Shown here piece after piece: positions 1 to 8,816 of a stretch of 64,000 bases of DNA (positions are counted from its first letter, which is position 1; every line of letters begins with the position of its first letter). Under the pieces are notes generated by a model. It saw only the letters and a program-made list of their open reading frames with translations. It did not search any database and had not been told where the DNA came from. The DNA comes from an uncultured Desulfobacter sp. (lineage in GTDB: Bacteria; Desulfobacterota; Desulfobacteria; Desulfobacterales; Desulfobacteraceae): positions 3,976,501 through 4,040,500 of the forward strand of contig NZ_OY781882.1 in assembly GCF_963677125.1 (NCBI RefSeq). Direction: 5' to 3'. The position numbers and the translations under genes are program-made.

Positions 1-27
1 TAAATTGATAATTAATTAAAATTTTAT

Positions 28-57
28 TTGACACAGACATAAACTCTGTGCTATTTA
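28..57 (+). promoter_or_regulatory. Sigma-70-type promoter of the tRNA-Met gene
   Basis: A TTGACA box at 28-33 is followed after 18 bases by TATTTA at 52-57, placing transcription start shortly before the tRNA at 72. The surrounding sequence is strongly AT-rich. This is a sequence match only. Confidence 0.6.
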
Positions 58-71
58 ATCCTGGTTTTTGT

Positions 72-148
72 GGCGACGTAGCTCAGATGGTCAGAGCATG
101 CGGCTCATATCCGCAGTGTCCGGGGTTCAATTCCCTGCGTCGCTACCA
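72..148 (+). tRNA. tRNA-Met (anticodon CAT), CCA encoded
   Basis: A cloverleaf can be drawn. The acceptor stem GGCGACG (72-78) pairs with CGTCGCT, with a G-U first pair. T79 and A80 take positions 8 and 9, and GCTC opens the D arm. The anticodon stem TGCGG/CCGCA encloses the loop CTCATAT with anticodon CAT at 106-108. GGGGTTCAATTCCC forms the T arm, and ACCA is encoded at the 3' end. The GGC...GTAGCTCAG opening resembles elongator tRNA-Met. A CAT anticodon read as isoleucine after lysidine modification cannot be excluded from sequence alone. Confidence 0.93.
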
Positions 149-160
149 GAATTTACAATG

Positions 161-185
161 GCCCCTGTTTTACAGGGGCTTTTTT
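161..185 (+). terminator. Rho-independent terminator of the tRNA gene
   Basis: The 8-bp stem GCCCCTGT/ACAGGGGC has a 3-base loop (TTT) and is followed by a run of T from 180. It lies 12 bases after the tRNA 3' end. Confidence 0.9.
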
Positions 186-202
186 GGTTTCTCCCCCCCC
201 TG

Positions 203-1153
203 TTAATGTTTCAAATCCAAAACAAGCTGTCGAATATCATCCGGTGTCGTATGACAGCAGCCACCGATGAGCCTGGCTCCGTATTTTACCCATTGGGGTG
301 CCATTTCACCCCATGAACGCATACTGGGCTTTGGGACCCGCGATTTGGTCAAATCGTTATATACAGCTCCTTTATTGGGATATACCACCACAGGTTTGTC
401 GGTCACGCATCGGATCTCTTCTATAAGGGAGCTTACATGGACCGGATCCGTGCAATTGATGCCTACGGCTGCTACACAGGGTTTATCATCCAGCCATTGG
501 GCACAGTCCCGAACCGCTTCTCCACTGTTAATATGCTGCCCGTCCCGTGCACTGAAGCTGAACCAGGCGGGGATCATATCCAAATCCGCCGCCAAATCAT
601 CCAATAGTCGAACAAGGGCTCTGGCCTCGGCAAAGCAAGGCAGGGTTTCACAGGATAGAAGATCGGGTCCGGCTGACATCAATGTTTTCAATCTCTCTTT
701 GTGAAAATCAACCAGTTCATCTTCACTGATGCCGTAGAGACCTGTGTATTCCGATCTATCCGCCAGGAAAGCACCGTAGGGGCCAACAGAAGCAGCCACC
801 AGGGGTTTAACCCGGTTGACCCGGTTGAGTGGATCTGCCCAGAACCTCTTCACGACTGTTTTTGCCAGCGTAACAGCAGACCGTATAAGTTTTCGAGCCT
901 GTTCCGGGCTATACCCATGCCGCCCAAGCCCTTGAAAAGTGGCCTGGTAACTCGCTGTAATCAGGCAATCCGCACCGGCATGAAGATAGTCCATATGAAC
1001 CGCCGCAATCATATCAGGATTATCCGCCAAAAGCCGGGCCGACCAGAGTGGATCATCAAGGTTGCACCCCCGGCGCTCAAGCTCGGTGCCAAGCGCACCG
1101 TCAATGATCAGATATTTTTGCTGTTCAAGATATTTGCGGATCAGATCAGCCAT
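203..1153 (-). CDS. mmuM: Homocysteine S-methyltransferase (MmuM-like)
   Basis: This 316-residue zinc-dependent enzyme should transfer a methyl group from S-methylmethionine or SAM to homocysteine, giving methionine in the cytosol. It is a single Hcy-binding TIM barrel of the usual family length. The N-terminus carries IDGALGTELERRG (about 18-30). The zinc-ligand cysteines are Cys234 in GINC and Cys299/Cys300 in GGCC near the C-terminus, and SASVGPYGA-like glycine-rich turns are present. It is monocistronic, convergent with the tRNA gene and divergent from queD. The full MetH-type synthase at 32.4 kb carries a homologous domain, so this cell has two routes to methionine. The methyl donor cannot be told from sequence. 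Confidence 0.88.
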   Translation of the reverse strand: MADLIRKYLEQQKYLIIDGALGTELERRGCNLDDPLWSARLLADNPDMIAAVHMDYLHAGADCLITASYQATFQGLGRHGYSPEQARKLIRSAVTLAKTVVKRFWADPLNRVNRVKPLVAASVGPYGAFLADRSEYTGLYGISEDELVDFHKERLKTLMSAGPDLLSCETLPCFAEARALVRLLDDLAADLDMIPAWFSFSARDGQHINSGEAVRDCAQWLDDKPCVAAVGINCTDPVHVSSLIEEIRCVTDKPVVVYPNKGAVYNDLTKSRVPKPSMRSWGEMAPQWVKYGARLIGGCCHTTPDDIRQLVLDLKH

Positions 1154-1310
1154 AACATGCCTTTTTTGTCCTTCTCATATTTATTAAATTCCTGCCCAAA
1201 GAATAACAAATCCATGAATGAATTTAAAAAGTAAACATTAACCGCCTTGACTTTTTTGATTCAGATCCAAAATTATGATAGATTTTTAGATCAAAAGGTC
1301 AGTTAGAGCC

Positions 1311-1440
1311 TGACCGAAAACCTGTGTTTGGACAAAAAGTTACCCAGATGCAAGGCGCAGAAAAATTTGCAACCGGAGCATACTAAAGTATGTGAGGATT
1401 ATAAATTTTTCTGCAACGCCGCAGGTGGGTAAGTTTGTGG
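1311..1440 (-). repeat. Dispersed palindromic repeat family P1, copy A
   Basis: This long imperfect inverted repeat has outer arms at about 1331-1360 and 1409-1438, and an inner stem CATAC/GTATG with a TAAA loop at 1379-1392. Read on the minus strand its core is AATCCTCA-stem-CTCCGGTT, flanked by GGCGTTGCA and GCGCCTTGCATC, which is shared with copies B (13.9 kb) and C (35.7 kb). The flank TGACCGAAAACC at 1311-1322 also recurs in copy C. It fills most of the 340-base gene-free gap between mmuM and queD, where I see no other gene. It could act as a terminator or attenuator before queD. Confidence 0.8.
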
Positions 1441-1493
1441 GCATGCACCCCTCTAACGAGCCGTTCAAACACGATTTAACAATGGGAGTACCT

Positions 1494-1874
1494 ATGCCAG
1501 GCGTATATGACATTTGCGTCCAAGACCATTTTGCAGCAGCCCATTCCCTGAGAGGGTATGACGGAAACTGCTCAAATCTGCACGGCCATAACTGGATTGT
1601 TGAAGCGCACATACGGTGCACCAAACTCAACCAATTGGGCATGGGCATAGATTTCAGGGATGTTAAAAGTGTGGTCAAGGATGTTTTAAGCAAGCTGGAC
1701 CACACCAACCTTAATGAAATTGCCGAATTTGGATCAATCAACCCCACAGCTGAAAATCTGGCTAAATTTCTCTATTCTGAACTGTGCAGGCGCCTGAACA
1801 CCGAATTCGTCAAAGTCAAGAAAGTCGTAGTATTCGAAAGTCCGGGCTGCGGATCTTCCTACCGGGAGATATAA
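1494..1874 (+). CDS. queD: 6-carboxy-5,6,7,8-tetrahydropterin synthase QueD
   Basis: QueD converts dihydroneopterin triphosphate to 6-carboxytetrahydropterin, the second step of queuosine/preQ0 synthesis. The 126-residue protein has the family's zinc ligands His17, His30 and His32 and the catalytic Cys26 in the pattern CSNLHGH, plus PTAENLA and a C-terminal FESP segment. I chose ATG 1494 because the open frame upstream runs into repeat P1, and 126 residues matches the family. GGGAG lies just ahead, and an in-frame ATG at 1482 is less likely. It is first in a tight queD-queE-queC operon. No preQ1 riboswitch signature is obvious upstream. Confidence 0.93.
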   Translation: MPGVYDICVQDHFAAAHSLRGYDGNCSNLHGHNWIVEAHIRCTKLNQLGMGIDFRDVKSVVKDVLSKLDHTNLNEIAEFGSINPTAENLAKFLYSELCRRLNTEFVKVKKVVVFESPGCGSSYREI

Positions 1875-2519
1875 GTGTCCCTGAATATCTGCGAAATTTT
1901 TTACAGCCTGCAAGGGGAATCCACCTGGGCGGGTCTTGCCTGCGTGTTTGTCAGGCTTTCCGGTTGCAATCTGTCCTGTTCCTGGTGTGACACCACCTAT
2001 GCCGCAGCAGATCCCACACCCATGACCATAAGTCAAATCATGGACAAAGTGGCAATCTTTGACTGCTCCATGGTTGAAATTACCGGCGGAGAGCCGTTGA
2101 TTCAGCCCCAGACACCGGCATTGATATCCGCACTGGTGGAAAGAGGATTTCAGGTGCTGCTGGAAACCAATGGGAGCCTGAGCATTGAATCTGTGGATCC
2201 TGCCTGTACCCGCATCATGGATGTGAAATGCCCTTCGTCCGGCGAAGCCGGGTCATTTCTTTTTGACAACTTCAATCACATGACAGCCCGGGATGAAATA
2301 AAATTTGTCGTGGGTTCACGGCAGGACTATGAATATGCCGCATCCATTATCAAGACATACCTTGGGCACCATCCCAGAAAAAAGATCCACATCTGCCCGG
2401 TTTTTAACTTAATTGAGCTTTCGGATCTGGCGGCATGGATACTTAAAGACAGACTAGGTGCAAGACTGTCCCTTCAACAACACAAAATCATCTGGGATCC
2501 GGATTTAAGAGGAGTATAA
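1875..2519 (+). CDS. queE: 7-carboxy-7-deazaguanine synthase QueE (radical SAM)
   Basis: This 214-residue radical SAM enzyme rearranges 6-carboxytetrahydropterin to 7-carboxy-7-deazaguanine. The cluster motif CX3CX2C is at Cys31, Cys35 and Cys38 (SGCNLSCSWC), and the SAM-binding GGEP motif follows at about residue 74. It starts with GTG immediately after the queD stop. GGGAG precedes it inside the end of queD, so the two genes are probably translationally coupled. The queC ATG follows 3 bases after its stop. Confidence 0.95.
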   Translation: MSLNICEIFYSLQGESTWAGLACVFVRLSGCNLSCSWCDTTYAAADPTPMTISQIMDKVAIFDCSMVEITGGEPLIQPQTPALISALVERGFQVLLETNGSLSIESVDPACTRIMDVKCPSSGEAGSFLFDNFNHMTARDEIKFVVGSRQDYEYAASIIKTYLGHHPRKKIHICPVFNLIELSDLAAWILKDRLGARLSLQQHKIIWDPDLRGV

Positions 2520-2522
2520 TCC

Positions 2523-3212
2523 ATGACAAAAAAAGCCGTTGTTCTCTCATCCGGGGGAATTGACTCCACCACGGCCATGGCCATTGCCAGGGACAGGGGG
2601 TTTGATTTTTACAGTTTAAGCTTCAGGTACGGCCAGCGCCACAGCGTAGAGTTGGAATGTGCAAAAAAAGTGGCGTTGCACATTGGGGCCAGTGACCATA
2701 AAATCGTGGATATTGATCTGCGCCAGTTTGGCGGTTCTGCGCTCACAGACGACATTGCCGTGCCCAAACACGACAGCGTGTCGCAGATTGATCAATCCCA
2801 AATCCCCGTCACCTATGTACCGGCCAGGAACACCATCTTTTTATCCTATGCCATGGCCTGGGCCGAGGTGCTTAAAGCCGAAGCGATTTTCATCGGCGTT
2901 ACCGCCGTGGATTATTCAGGATATCCGGACTGCAGGCCCAAATTTATCGAAGCCTTTCAGACCATGGCCAACCTGGCCACAAAAACCGGGGTAACCAAAG
3001 AAACGGTTTTGACCATTGAAACCCCTTTGATCCAAATGTCAAAATCCGAAATTATCACCACCGGACATGGGCTGGGCGTGGACTACAGCCTGACCATCTC
3101 CTGTTATGATCCGGACGACCAGGGCCATTCCTGTGGAAAATGTGACTCCTGCCTGCACCGCAAAAAAGGATTTACCGAGGCCGGTATCCCTGATCCGACC
3201 ATCTACAAGTAG
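2523..3212 (+). CDS. queC: 7-cyano-7-deazaguanine synthase QueC
   Basis: QueC uses ATP and ammonia to convert 7-carboxy-7-deazaguanine to preQ0. The 229-residue protein starts with the PP-loop SSGGIDSTT (residues 9-17). It ends with the zinc site Cys194, Cys204, Cys207 and Cys210 (SCGKCDSC). GAGGAG lies 8 bases before the ATG. It is the last gene of the queDEC operon. folE, queF and tgt are not in this window. Confidence 0.96.
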   Translation: MTKKAVVLSSGGIDSTTAMAIARDRGFDFYSLSFRYGQRHSVELECAKKVALHIGASDHKIVDIDLRQFGGSALTDDIAVPKHDSVSQIDQSQIPVTYVPARNTIFLSYAMAWAEVLKAEAIFIGVTAVDYSGYPDCRPKFIEAFQTMANLATKTGVTKETVLTIETPLIQMSKSEIITTGHGLGVDYSLTISCYDPDDQGHSCGKCDSCLHRKKGFTEAGIPDPTIYK

Positions 3213-3356
3213 GAGTTGAACAGCGCGTTAAAAGAAAAATAAGTTTTCCTCAAAAACACCCCGATTGAGATGTTAGCTTGCCTTTTTTCCCACCCAACAA
3301 TCGTTATACTGGAACAGCTGTTACAAAAGCGATTGCCGGAAACAAAATATTAACAA

Positions 3357-4745
3357 ATGACAAAACAAGATAATAAAATTATGAGCACCGCGTCTAAGGA
3401 TTTAGTACTAAAAATATTTGACAAATGCGCTGGAAGCTGCGGGTGTGACGTCTGTAGAACGCATTTGGATGAAGATTGCCTGTTTTTCACCGAACTTTAC
3501 AGATTGAATGATGAATTGCTTGAACAGGGTGGAATGCTTCGTAATAAAACAGTATCTCAACTGCTTGAGCTTTGCACGATGTGCGGGCTGTGCCCCTGCC
3601 CTGATATCAGAATGCTGATCCTTCAAGCAAAAGCAGCCAATGCCGATGAAAACGGTATCCCCCTGGCTGATAACGTTGTTGCTGATATTCAAAAAACAGG
3701 CAAATTAGGAACATTGTTGAGCCATGCCGTTAACCGAGTAAACAGATGCAATTCGACCGCTTCAATTGTAAAAAAAGCCTTAAAAATAGATCCTGACAGA
3801 CAACTTCCCAAATTTCCGGATCAAAATTTTTTTCAATGGGTCAAAAACAAAGGTCTTTATTTAGAAAAGAGGGAATCAGACAATACCGAGCAAAAAGTTG
3901 CCTACTTTGCAGGTTGCAGTGCCGGATACTTTTTCCCGGAAGTTGGAAAGGCCACGGTTTCTTTTCTTGAAAGCTTAGGGATCAAGGTTTTTGTACCGGA
4001 ACAAAACTGTTGCGGCATGCCCCTTTTAATGGAAGGCCGGAAACAAAAAGCGCTGGAAAAAATAAGAACCAATATTGAAACATTGATGCAGGCCGTCAAC
4101 AATGGGTATAAAATAATATGCTCCTGTCCGACATGCGGCTATCTTTACAAGAAACTGCTGCTTGAAAACGCCTATTTTTCCCAGGCGGCCCAAGAGCGTT
4201 TACAAACCCAAAAAAATGAAATTAAGGTGCCTTTAGGTTCCGGAGCAGGAAAATTTCTTTCACTTCCCAAAGCAATTTATCAGAAAGTATTTAAGGATGA
4301 CGGTTATTTTTCATCAATCGACCCCATGGACAGAATCGATCTGTCACAAGCGGTCCTGGATCTTGGAGAGTTTTTATTATCTTTTCAGCAAGCGCACGAT
4401 TTGACATTTAGAATAAACACCTCCGAAACATCTTCGATCTATTTTGCCTCTTGTCACCAAAGAGAACAGGACATCGGTCAACCCTACCTCAAAATTTTTT
4501 CAGCCATCCCGGAGGCTGATATGATTCAAGTGGGCGGTGCTTTAAGTTGCTGCGGAATGGGGGGGCATCTGGGGTATAAAAAATCATTTCACAAAAAGAG
4601 TCTAAAGACAGGTCAGTCTTTATTTAACGCGCTTGAATCTGAAAAAGATCGAACAATTGTGACGGATTGCCTGAGCTGTCGGTTACAATTTTCCCAAGTT
4701 TTTGATCGAAAAATCGTTCATCCCATTGAACTTCTGGAAATATAG
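3357..4745 (+). CDS. CCG-domain Fe-S oxidoreductase (HdrD/GlpC/LutA-like)
   Basis: This 462-residue cytosolic protein has an N-terminal cysteine-rich region (CGCDVC about residue 30; CTMCGLCPCP about 73-82) that could bind a ferredoxin-type cluster. Two CCG domains follow: the first has AGCSAGYF and QNCCGMP, and the second has ASCHQ, LSCCGMGG and DCLSC. CCG cysteines bind a noncubane [4Fe-4S] cluster in heterodisulfide reductase and cover Fe-S sites in GlpC and LutA. No flavin or membrane partner gene is adjacent, so the electron donor and acceptor are unknown. The ATG at 3357 was kept; an in-frame ATG at 3381 has no better ribosome site. Confidence 0.75.
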   Translation: MTKQDNKIMSTASKDLVLKIFDKCAGSCGCDVCRTHLDEDCLFFTELYRLNDELLEQGGMLRNKTVSQLLELCTMCGLCPCPDIRMLILQAKAANADENGIPLADNVVADIQKTGKLGTLLSHAVNRVNRCNSTASIVKKALKIDPDRQLPKFPDQNFFQWVKNKGLYLEKRESDNTEQKVAYFAGCSAGYFFPEVGKATVSFLESLGIKVFVPEQNCCGMPLLMEGRKQKALEKIRTNIETLMQAVNNGYKIICSCPTCGYLYKKLLLENAYFSQAAQERLQTQKNEIKVPLGSGAGKFLSLPKAIYQKVFKDDGYFSSIDPMDRIDLSQAVLDLGEFLLSFQQAHDLTFRINTSETSSIYFASCHQREQDIGQPYLKIFSAIPEADMIQVGGALSCCGMGGHLGYKKSFHKKSLKTGQSLFNALESEKDRTIVTDCLSCRLQFSQVFDRKIVHPIELLEI

Positions 4746-4763
4746 CAGTTTACAGCTTCTATG

Positions 4764-4804
4764 AATTCCGGGGAATGCCTCAACGCGTTCCCCGGAATTG
4801 TTTA
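4764..4804. terminator. Bidirectional terminator between convergent genes
   Basis: A 12-bp perfect stem, AATTCCGGGGAA/TTCCCCGGAATT, with a 12-base loop lies between the stop of the CCG protein and the stop of the minus-strand mop gene. T-rich sequence follows on the plus side, and AAT/T-rich sequence on the minus side. Confidence 0.75.
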
Positions 4805-4810
4805 AAATTA

Positions 4811-7480
4811 TCAAATGTTTTGGGATGCCTTTATTGCAGCAAGAACCTTCTCCGGTGTGGCCGGAAGATCTGTAACCAAAGCGCCGCAGGCATTTTCAAT
4901 GGCGTTGATGACAGCCGGTGCTGTTGAGACCATGGACATCTCCCCAACCCCGGTGGAGCCAAGGGTTCCCCGTTTTCTACGCGTTTCTCTGAAAAATACC
5001 TCCATGTCAAAGGCGGTTTTCATCGTGGGAAATTTAAATGTACGCCAGTCTTTTGTTTTTCCGGCGATATACTGTTCACGAAGGGCATATCCCACACCCA
5101 TATCCATACCGCCTTCCATCTGGCCCGTAAAATTATTGGGGTTGATGACAGGCCCTGCGTCAACCACAGCGGTCATTTTTAATACTTTGACCTCTCCTGT
5201 TTCCGTGTTGACTCCCACTTCGGCCATTTGAATGGCATGCGTATCAGATTCCGTTGACGGTCCCTGGCCTGTTTCCGGATCCAGGGGCGCGGTTTGAAAA
5301 GTTGCTTTATTGCCCGCGTAACGGGTGGGCTTTTCTGCGGACTTAAAGTCCTCGAACCGCTTTGATCCGACTTCATCCATGGCCTGTTTCAATTGCTTTA
5401 AGGCATCTACGGTCGCACCGCCCACCATAAGGGTGACCCGGCTGCCTGAAGCCGGACCTGCGGCTGTGGTTTTCGCCGTTGTCCGGGTAACGGCACGAAC
5501 CTTGTCAAGGGGCAGTTCCAGCACCTGTGCCGCCAACTGGGTAAGCATGGAATCATTGCCTTCTCCCGGGTCTGCTGCCGCAGCATATACGGTTACCCCA
5601 TCATCGGGTTCCAGCTCCACAGCCGAGGTGGATTTATCCGCCGGAAAACCAATGCCGAAGGCAGCCGCCCCCAGCCCGATCCCGCGTTTGACGGGGCCCG
5701 TATTATCATGGGCCTTTGCATCTGCCAGGGCTCTTTCATAATGGGGTAAAATATCATCACACAGTTCAGGGAACGGCCACACATCATCCTGGACATGTCC
5801 GGTTGCCTTGGTCAGCCCTGTTTTAAGGCTGTTTTGTTTCCTGAACGCCAGCGGGTCCATATCCAATTTTCCGGCAAGCATATTCATGCCGCACTCAAGG
5901 GCGTAATGCGCCTGTGGGGGACCGGCACCCCGGGCGGCACTTCCCCATGGGTTATTGGTATAAACAAGCTTTGACGCCACCTTGACGTTGGGCACATAAT
6001 AAGAGCTTGTCAGCATTTGAAGGGCCCGGTTGATGATGACGTTGCCAATGGAGTGATACGCGCCGTTGTCTACGGTGATATCCATCTCAAGGGCCGTAAG
6101 TTTGCCCTTCTCGTCAGCCCCCATTTTCAATTGAATGTCAAAGGGATGGCGTTTGGAGCTGATCATCATGGATTCCGCAAGGCTTGGAATATAACGCACG
6201 GGCCGCTTGAATTTCAATGCCGCTGCCGCCGCAATCCCCTCGGTGAAAACTTCCAGTTTCATGCCGAACTGGCCGCCGGAAAACGGCTCTTCATAACGAA
6301 TGTTGTCGTATCCGAGCGCAGTCTGTAGTGTTGCCATGTGAAGATGGATGTTAATGCTGCGGCCCATCACCACCAAAACGGCATCCTGGCCCTCTTTTTC
6401 CATGTATGCCACGCTGTTTTCAGGCTCCAGCGGGGCCTGGTGGTTTAACTGGGTGGTGAAATGTTGTTCAATCACGGCTGCCGCTTTTTTAAACCCATCG
6501 TCGGTATCTCCTTTGATCAAAGGCTGGGAAAAACATAGATTAGGGGCGTGGGGATGAATCTGGGGTGCGTCAGGTTCCATGGCCCGGGCGGTGGTGGTCA
6601 CCTCAGGCAACAAAGAATATTGAACCTCCACCGCCTGGACTGCCGCCAATGCCTGTTCACGGGTTTGGGCCACCACGGCGGCAACCGCATCACCCATGGT
6701 CCGAACACGATCTTCACACAGGATAGGGCGGTCTTCCACAACATATTTCAAACGGTTGGTGCCTTTGATATCTGCAGCGGTCAGGGTGCCGATAAATCCC
6801 GGCATTTTTTCAGCCCTGGAGAAATCTATGTTTTTAATCTCAGCATGCATGTGAGGGCTTCGCACCACTGCGATTTCCACAGCATCGGGCATGAGAATAT
6901 CCGAGGTAAAAGCGGCTGTACCGCATGCTTTGATCATGGCCGACGGGCGGGAGTGGGAAACACCGATTTTGGGGTCGGTGGGCAAAGGGGCAATCTCTTC
7001 AGGTGTTTTTTCGCCCCTGAGAAATTGGGCGGCCAGTTGCACGGCTTTAATGATTTTTACATAACCTGTGCAGCGGCAGATATTGCGGCGCAACGCATGC
7101 TTGATCTCTTCAAGCGTGGGATTAAGATTGGTGTCCAGCAAGGCTTTGGCGGCCATGATCATGCCGGGCGTACAAAACCCGCACTGAATGGCGCCTGACA
7201 AGGCAAACGCATGCTGGATAAGATGCGGGTTGTCCGGTGTGCCCAAGCCCTCAATGGAGATCACCGATGCCCCATCAAGTTTGCCTACTTTGGTCAGACA
7301 AGACAATACCGCTTTTTTATTGACGATGACGGTACATGCGCCGCATTGTCCTTTTCTGTCACAGGATTGTTTGGTGCCGGTCAGGTTTAACTGCTCCCGG
7401 AGCAAATCAAGCAAAACCAGATTTTTATCGGCAATTACCTCTCTTTCACAGCCGTTGATCGTTAGATTAATTTTTTTCAT
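4811..7480 (-). CDS. mop: Molybdenum aldehyde oxidoreductase (Mop, xanthine oxidase family)
   Basis: The 889-residue single-chain enzyme should oxidise aldehydes to carboxylic acids with molybdopterin cytosine dinucleotide and two [2Fe-2S] centres. The first cluster is bound by Cys40, Cys46, Cys49 and Cys61, and the second by Cys100, Cys103, Cys135 and Cys137 (CGFC...CRC). A large Mo-binding region follows, with the catalytic glutamate in GVGEMS (about Glu847). Domain order, length and lack of a FAD domain match Mop of Desulfovibrio gigas (907 residues). AAGGA precedes the ATG. No maturation chaperone gene lies next to it. It stands alone between convergent and unrelated genes. Confidence 0.93.
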   Translation of the reverse strand: MKKINLTINGCEREVIADKNLVLLDLLREQLNLTGTKQSCDRKGQCGACTVIVNKKAVLSCLTKVGKLDGASVISIEGLGTPDNPHLIQHAFALSGAIQCGFCTPGMIMAAKALLDTNLNPTLEEIKHALRRNICRCTGYVKIIKAVQLAAQFLRGEKTPEEIAPLPTDPKIGVSHSRPSAMIKACGTAAFTSDILMPDAVEIAVVRSPHMHAEIKNIDFSRAEKMPGFIGTLTAADIKGTNRLKYVVEDRPILCEDRVRTMGDAVAAVVAQTREQALAAVQAVEVQYSLLPEVTTTARAMEPDAPQIHPHAPNLCFSQPLIKGDTDDGFKKAAAVIEQHFTTQLNHQAPLEPENSVAYMEKEGQDAVLVVMGRSINIHLHMATLQTALGYDNIRYEEPFSGGQFGMKLEVFTEGIAAAAALKFKRPVRYIPSLAESMMISSKRHPFDIQLKMGADEKGKLTALEMDITVDNGAYHSIGNVIINRALQMLTSSYYVPNVKVASKLVYTNNPWGSAARGAGPPQAHYALECGMNMLAGKLDMDPLAFRKQNSLKTGLTKATGHVQDDVWPFPELCDDILPHYERALADAKAHDNTGPVKRGIGLGAAAFGIGFPADKSTSAVELEPDDGVTVYAAAADPGEGNDSMLTQLAAQVLELPLDKVRAVTRTTAKTTAAGPASGSRVTLMVGGATVDALKQLKQAMDEVGSKRFEDFKSAEKPTRYAGNKATFQTAPLDPETGQGPSTESDTHAIQMAEVGVNTETGEVKVLKMTAVVDAGPVINPNNFTGQMEGGMDMGVGYALREQYIAGKTKDWRTFKFPTMKTAFDMEVFFRETRRKRGTLGSTGVGEMSMVSTAPAVINAIENACGALVTDLPATPEKVLAAIKASQNI

Positions 7481-7529
7481 GTTTAATCCTTGATTTACTA
7501 TGAATGGTTTAGGTACGAAATATTATTTT

Positions 7530-8762
7530 TTAAATGGCGGTGCGGTCCGGGTCAGGAATCTCTCTTTCATGGATTCCCAGCAGGAACAAAAGGCCATCCA
7601 GGCCCATGGTGGAAATGGTGTTGGCGGCTTTTTCCCGGACCACGGGCTTGGCATTAAAGGCCACACCGAGTCCGGCAATGGAAATCATGGGCAGGTCATT
7701 GGCACCGTCACCCACGGCAATGGTCTGCTGGATGGACAGATTTTCCTTTTTTGCCAACTCGCGCAAAAGGTCGGCCTTTTTCTGGCCGTCCACAATTTCA
7801 CCGTTCACCTGTCCTGTGACTTCGCCATTCTCTATTTCAAGGGTATTTGCAAAAACATAATCAAATCCCAGGATCTCTTTAAGATAATTACCCACAAAGG
7901 TAAAACCGCCGGAAAGGATGGCAAGCTTGTAGCCAAGTCCTTTCAAAGTCCGGGTCACCAGATCGGCCCCGTCGGTCAGAGGCAGGCTCCGGGCCAGGCC
8001 CTGGATATCCTTTTCCTTTAATCCTTTGAGCAACGCCACACGCCGTCTGAAACTCTCCTTGAAATCAATTTCCCCGCGCATGGCAGATTCCGTGATCTGG
8101 GCCACCTGATCGCCGACACCGGCCAGTTTTGCCAATTCATCGATCACTTCAGCCTGGATCAATGTGGAATCCATGTCAAACACAACAAGTTTACGGTTTT
8201 TACGATAGATATTGTCTTCATGAAAGGAGATATCAATGCCCAGATCCTGGGAGATGTGAATGAACCTGCCCTTCATATCGGGAATGCTTTTAGGGGTGCC
8301 GGATACGGCAAACTGGATACAGGCCATAGGGGGCTCGGAAGGTCTTTTCAAGGACCTGCGGCCGGACATACGGGTAATGGAATCAATGTTAAGATCGTGA
8401 TCAGTAATCACGGTGGAGACTGCGGAAATCTGGCCTGTTGTGATGGACCGGCCCATGACCGTAATAATCCGGCGCTCCTTGTCCTGGGTCTGGACCCAGG
8501 TTTCATAGTCGTTGGGCGCCACAGGCGAAACATCCACGGCCAGCCCCATTTTGTGTCCTTCAAAAATCAAATCCTTGAACATCAGGGAAAAATCTTGGGA
8601 GCATGGAATATCCACCAACATACCCAATGAGATATGTTCATGAATGACAGCCTGCCCAATATCCAGAATGCTCACCCGATACTGGGCCAGAATGGTTGAA
8701 ATCCGGGCGGTAAGCCCTTTTTGGTCCTTGCCCGTAATGCTGATAAGAACTATATCGCCCAT
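7530..8762 (-). CDS. serB: Phosphoserine phosphatase SerB with N-terminal ACT domains
   Basis: SerB hydrolyses phosphoserine to serine, the last step of serine synthesis. The first 180 residues are two ACT-like regulatory domains (about 4-80 and 98-175). The HAD phosphatase starts with the nucleophile motif FDMDSTL (Asp196, Asp198), continues with SGGFTF and ends with GDGANDLPM, the Mg2+ site. At 410 residues it is the long, ACT-containing form, which suggests amino-acid feedback. It lies 49 bases upstream of mop on the same strand. Confidence 0.94.
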   Translation of the reverse strand: MGDIVLISITGKDQKGLTARISTILAQYRVSILDIGQAVIHEHISLGMLVDIPCSQDFSLMFKDLIFEGHKMGLAVDVSPVAPNDYETWVQTQDKERRIITVMGRSITTGQISAVSTVITDHDLNIDSITRMSGRRSLKRPSEPPMACIQFAVSGTPKSIPDMKGRFIHISQDLGIDISFHEDNIYRKNRKLVVFDMDSTLIQAEVIDELAKLAGVGDQVAQITESAMRGEIDFKESFRRRVALLKGLKEKDIQGLARSLPLTDGADLVTRTLKGLGYKLAILSGGFTFVGNYLKEILGFDYVFANTLEIENGEVTGQVNGEIVDGQKKADLLRELAKKENLSIQQTIAVGDGANDLPMISIAGLGVAFNAKPVVREKAANTISTMGLDGLLFLLGIHEREIPDPDRTAI

Positions 8763-8816
8763 AATCTATCCCCTATCGTATTTGATCTTTAAACATGTTT
8801 GTTATTTGTGCCGGGT

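Noticed and set aside
1392..1493. N-terminal extension of queD through repeat P1
   Set aside because: The extra 34 codons lie in a palindromic repeat and precede a good ribosome site; QueD proteins start where ATG 1494 does.
1154..1493. PreQ1 riboswitch upstream of queDEC
   Set aside because: No compact C-rich loop/A-rich tail pattern; the structure seen is the P1 palindrome, which occurs at unrelated loci too.
4815..6557. Long plus-strand frames inside the mop gene
   Set aside because: They are antisense shadows of a gene whose cofactor ligands are all present; no ribosome sites or recognisable domains.
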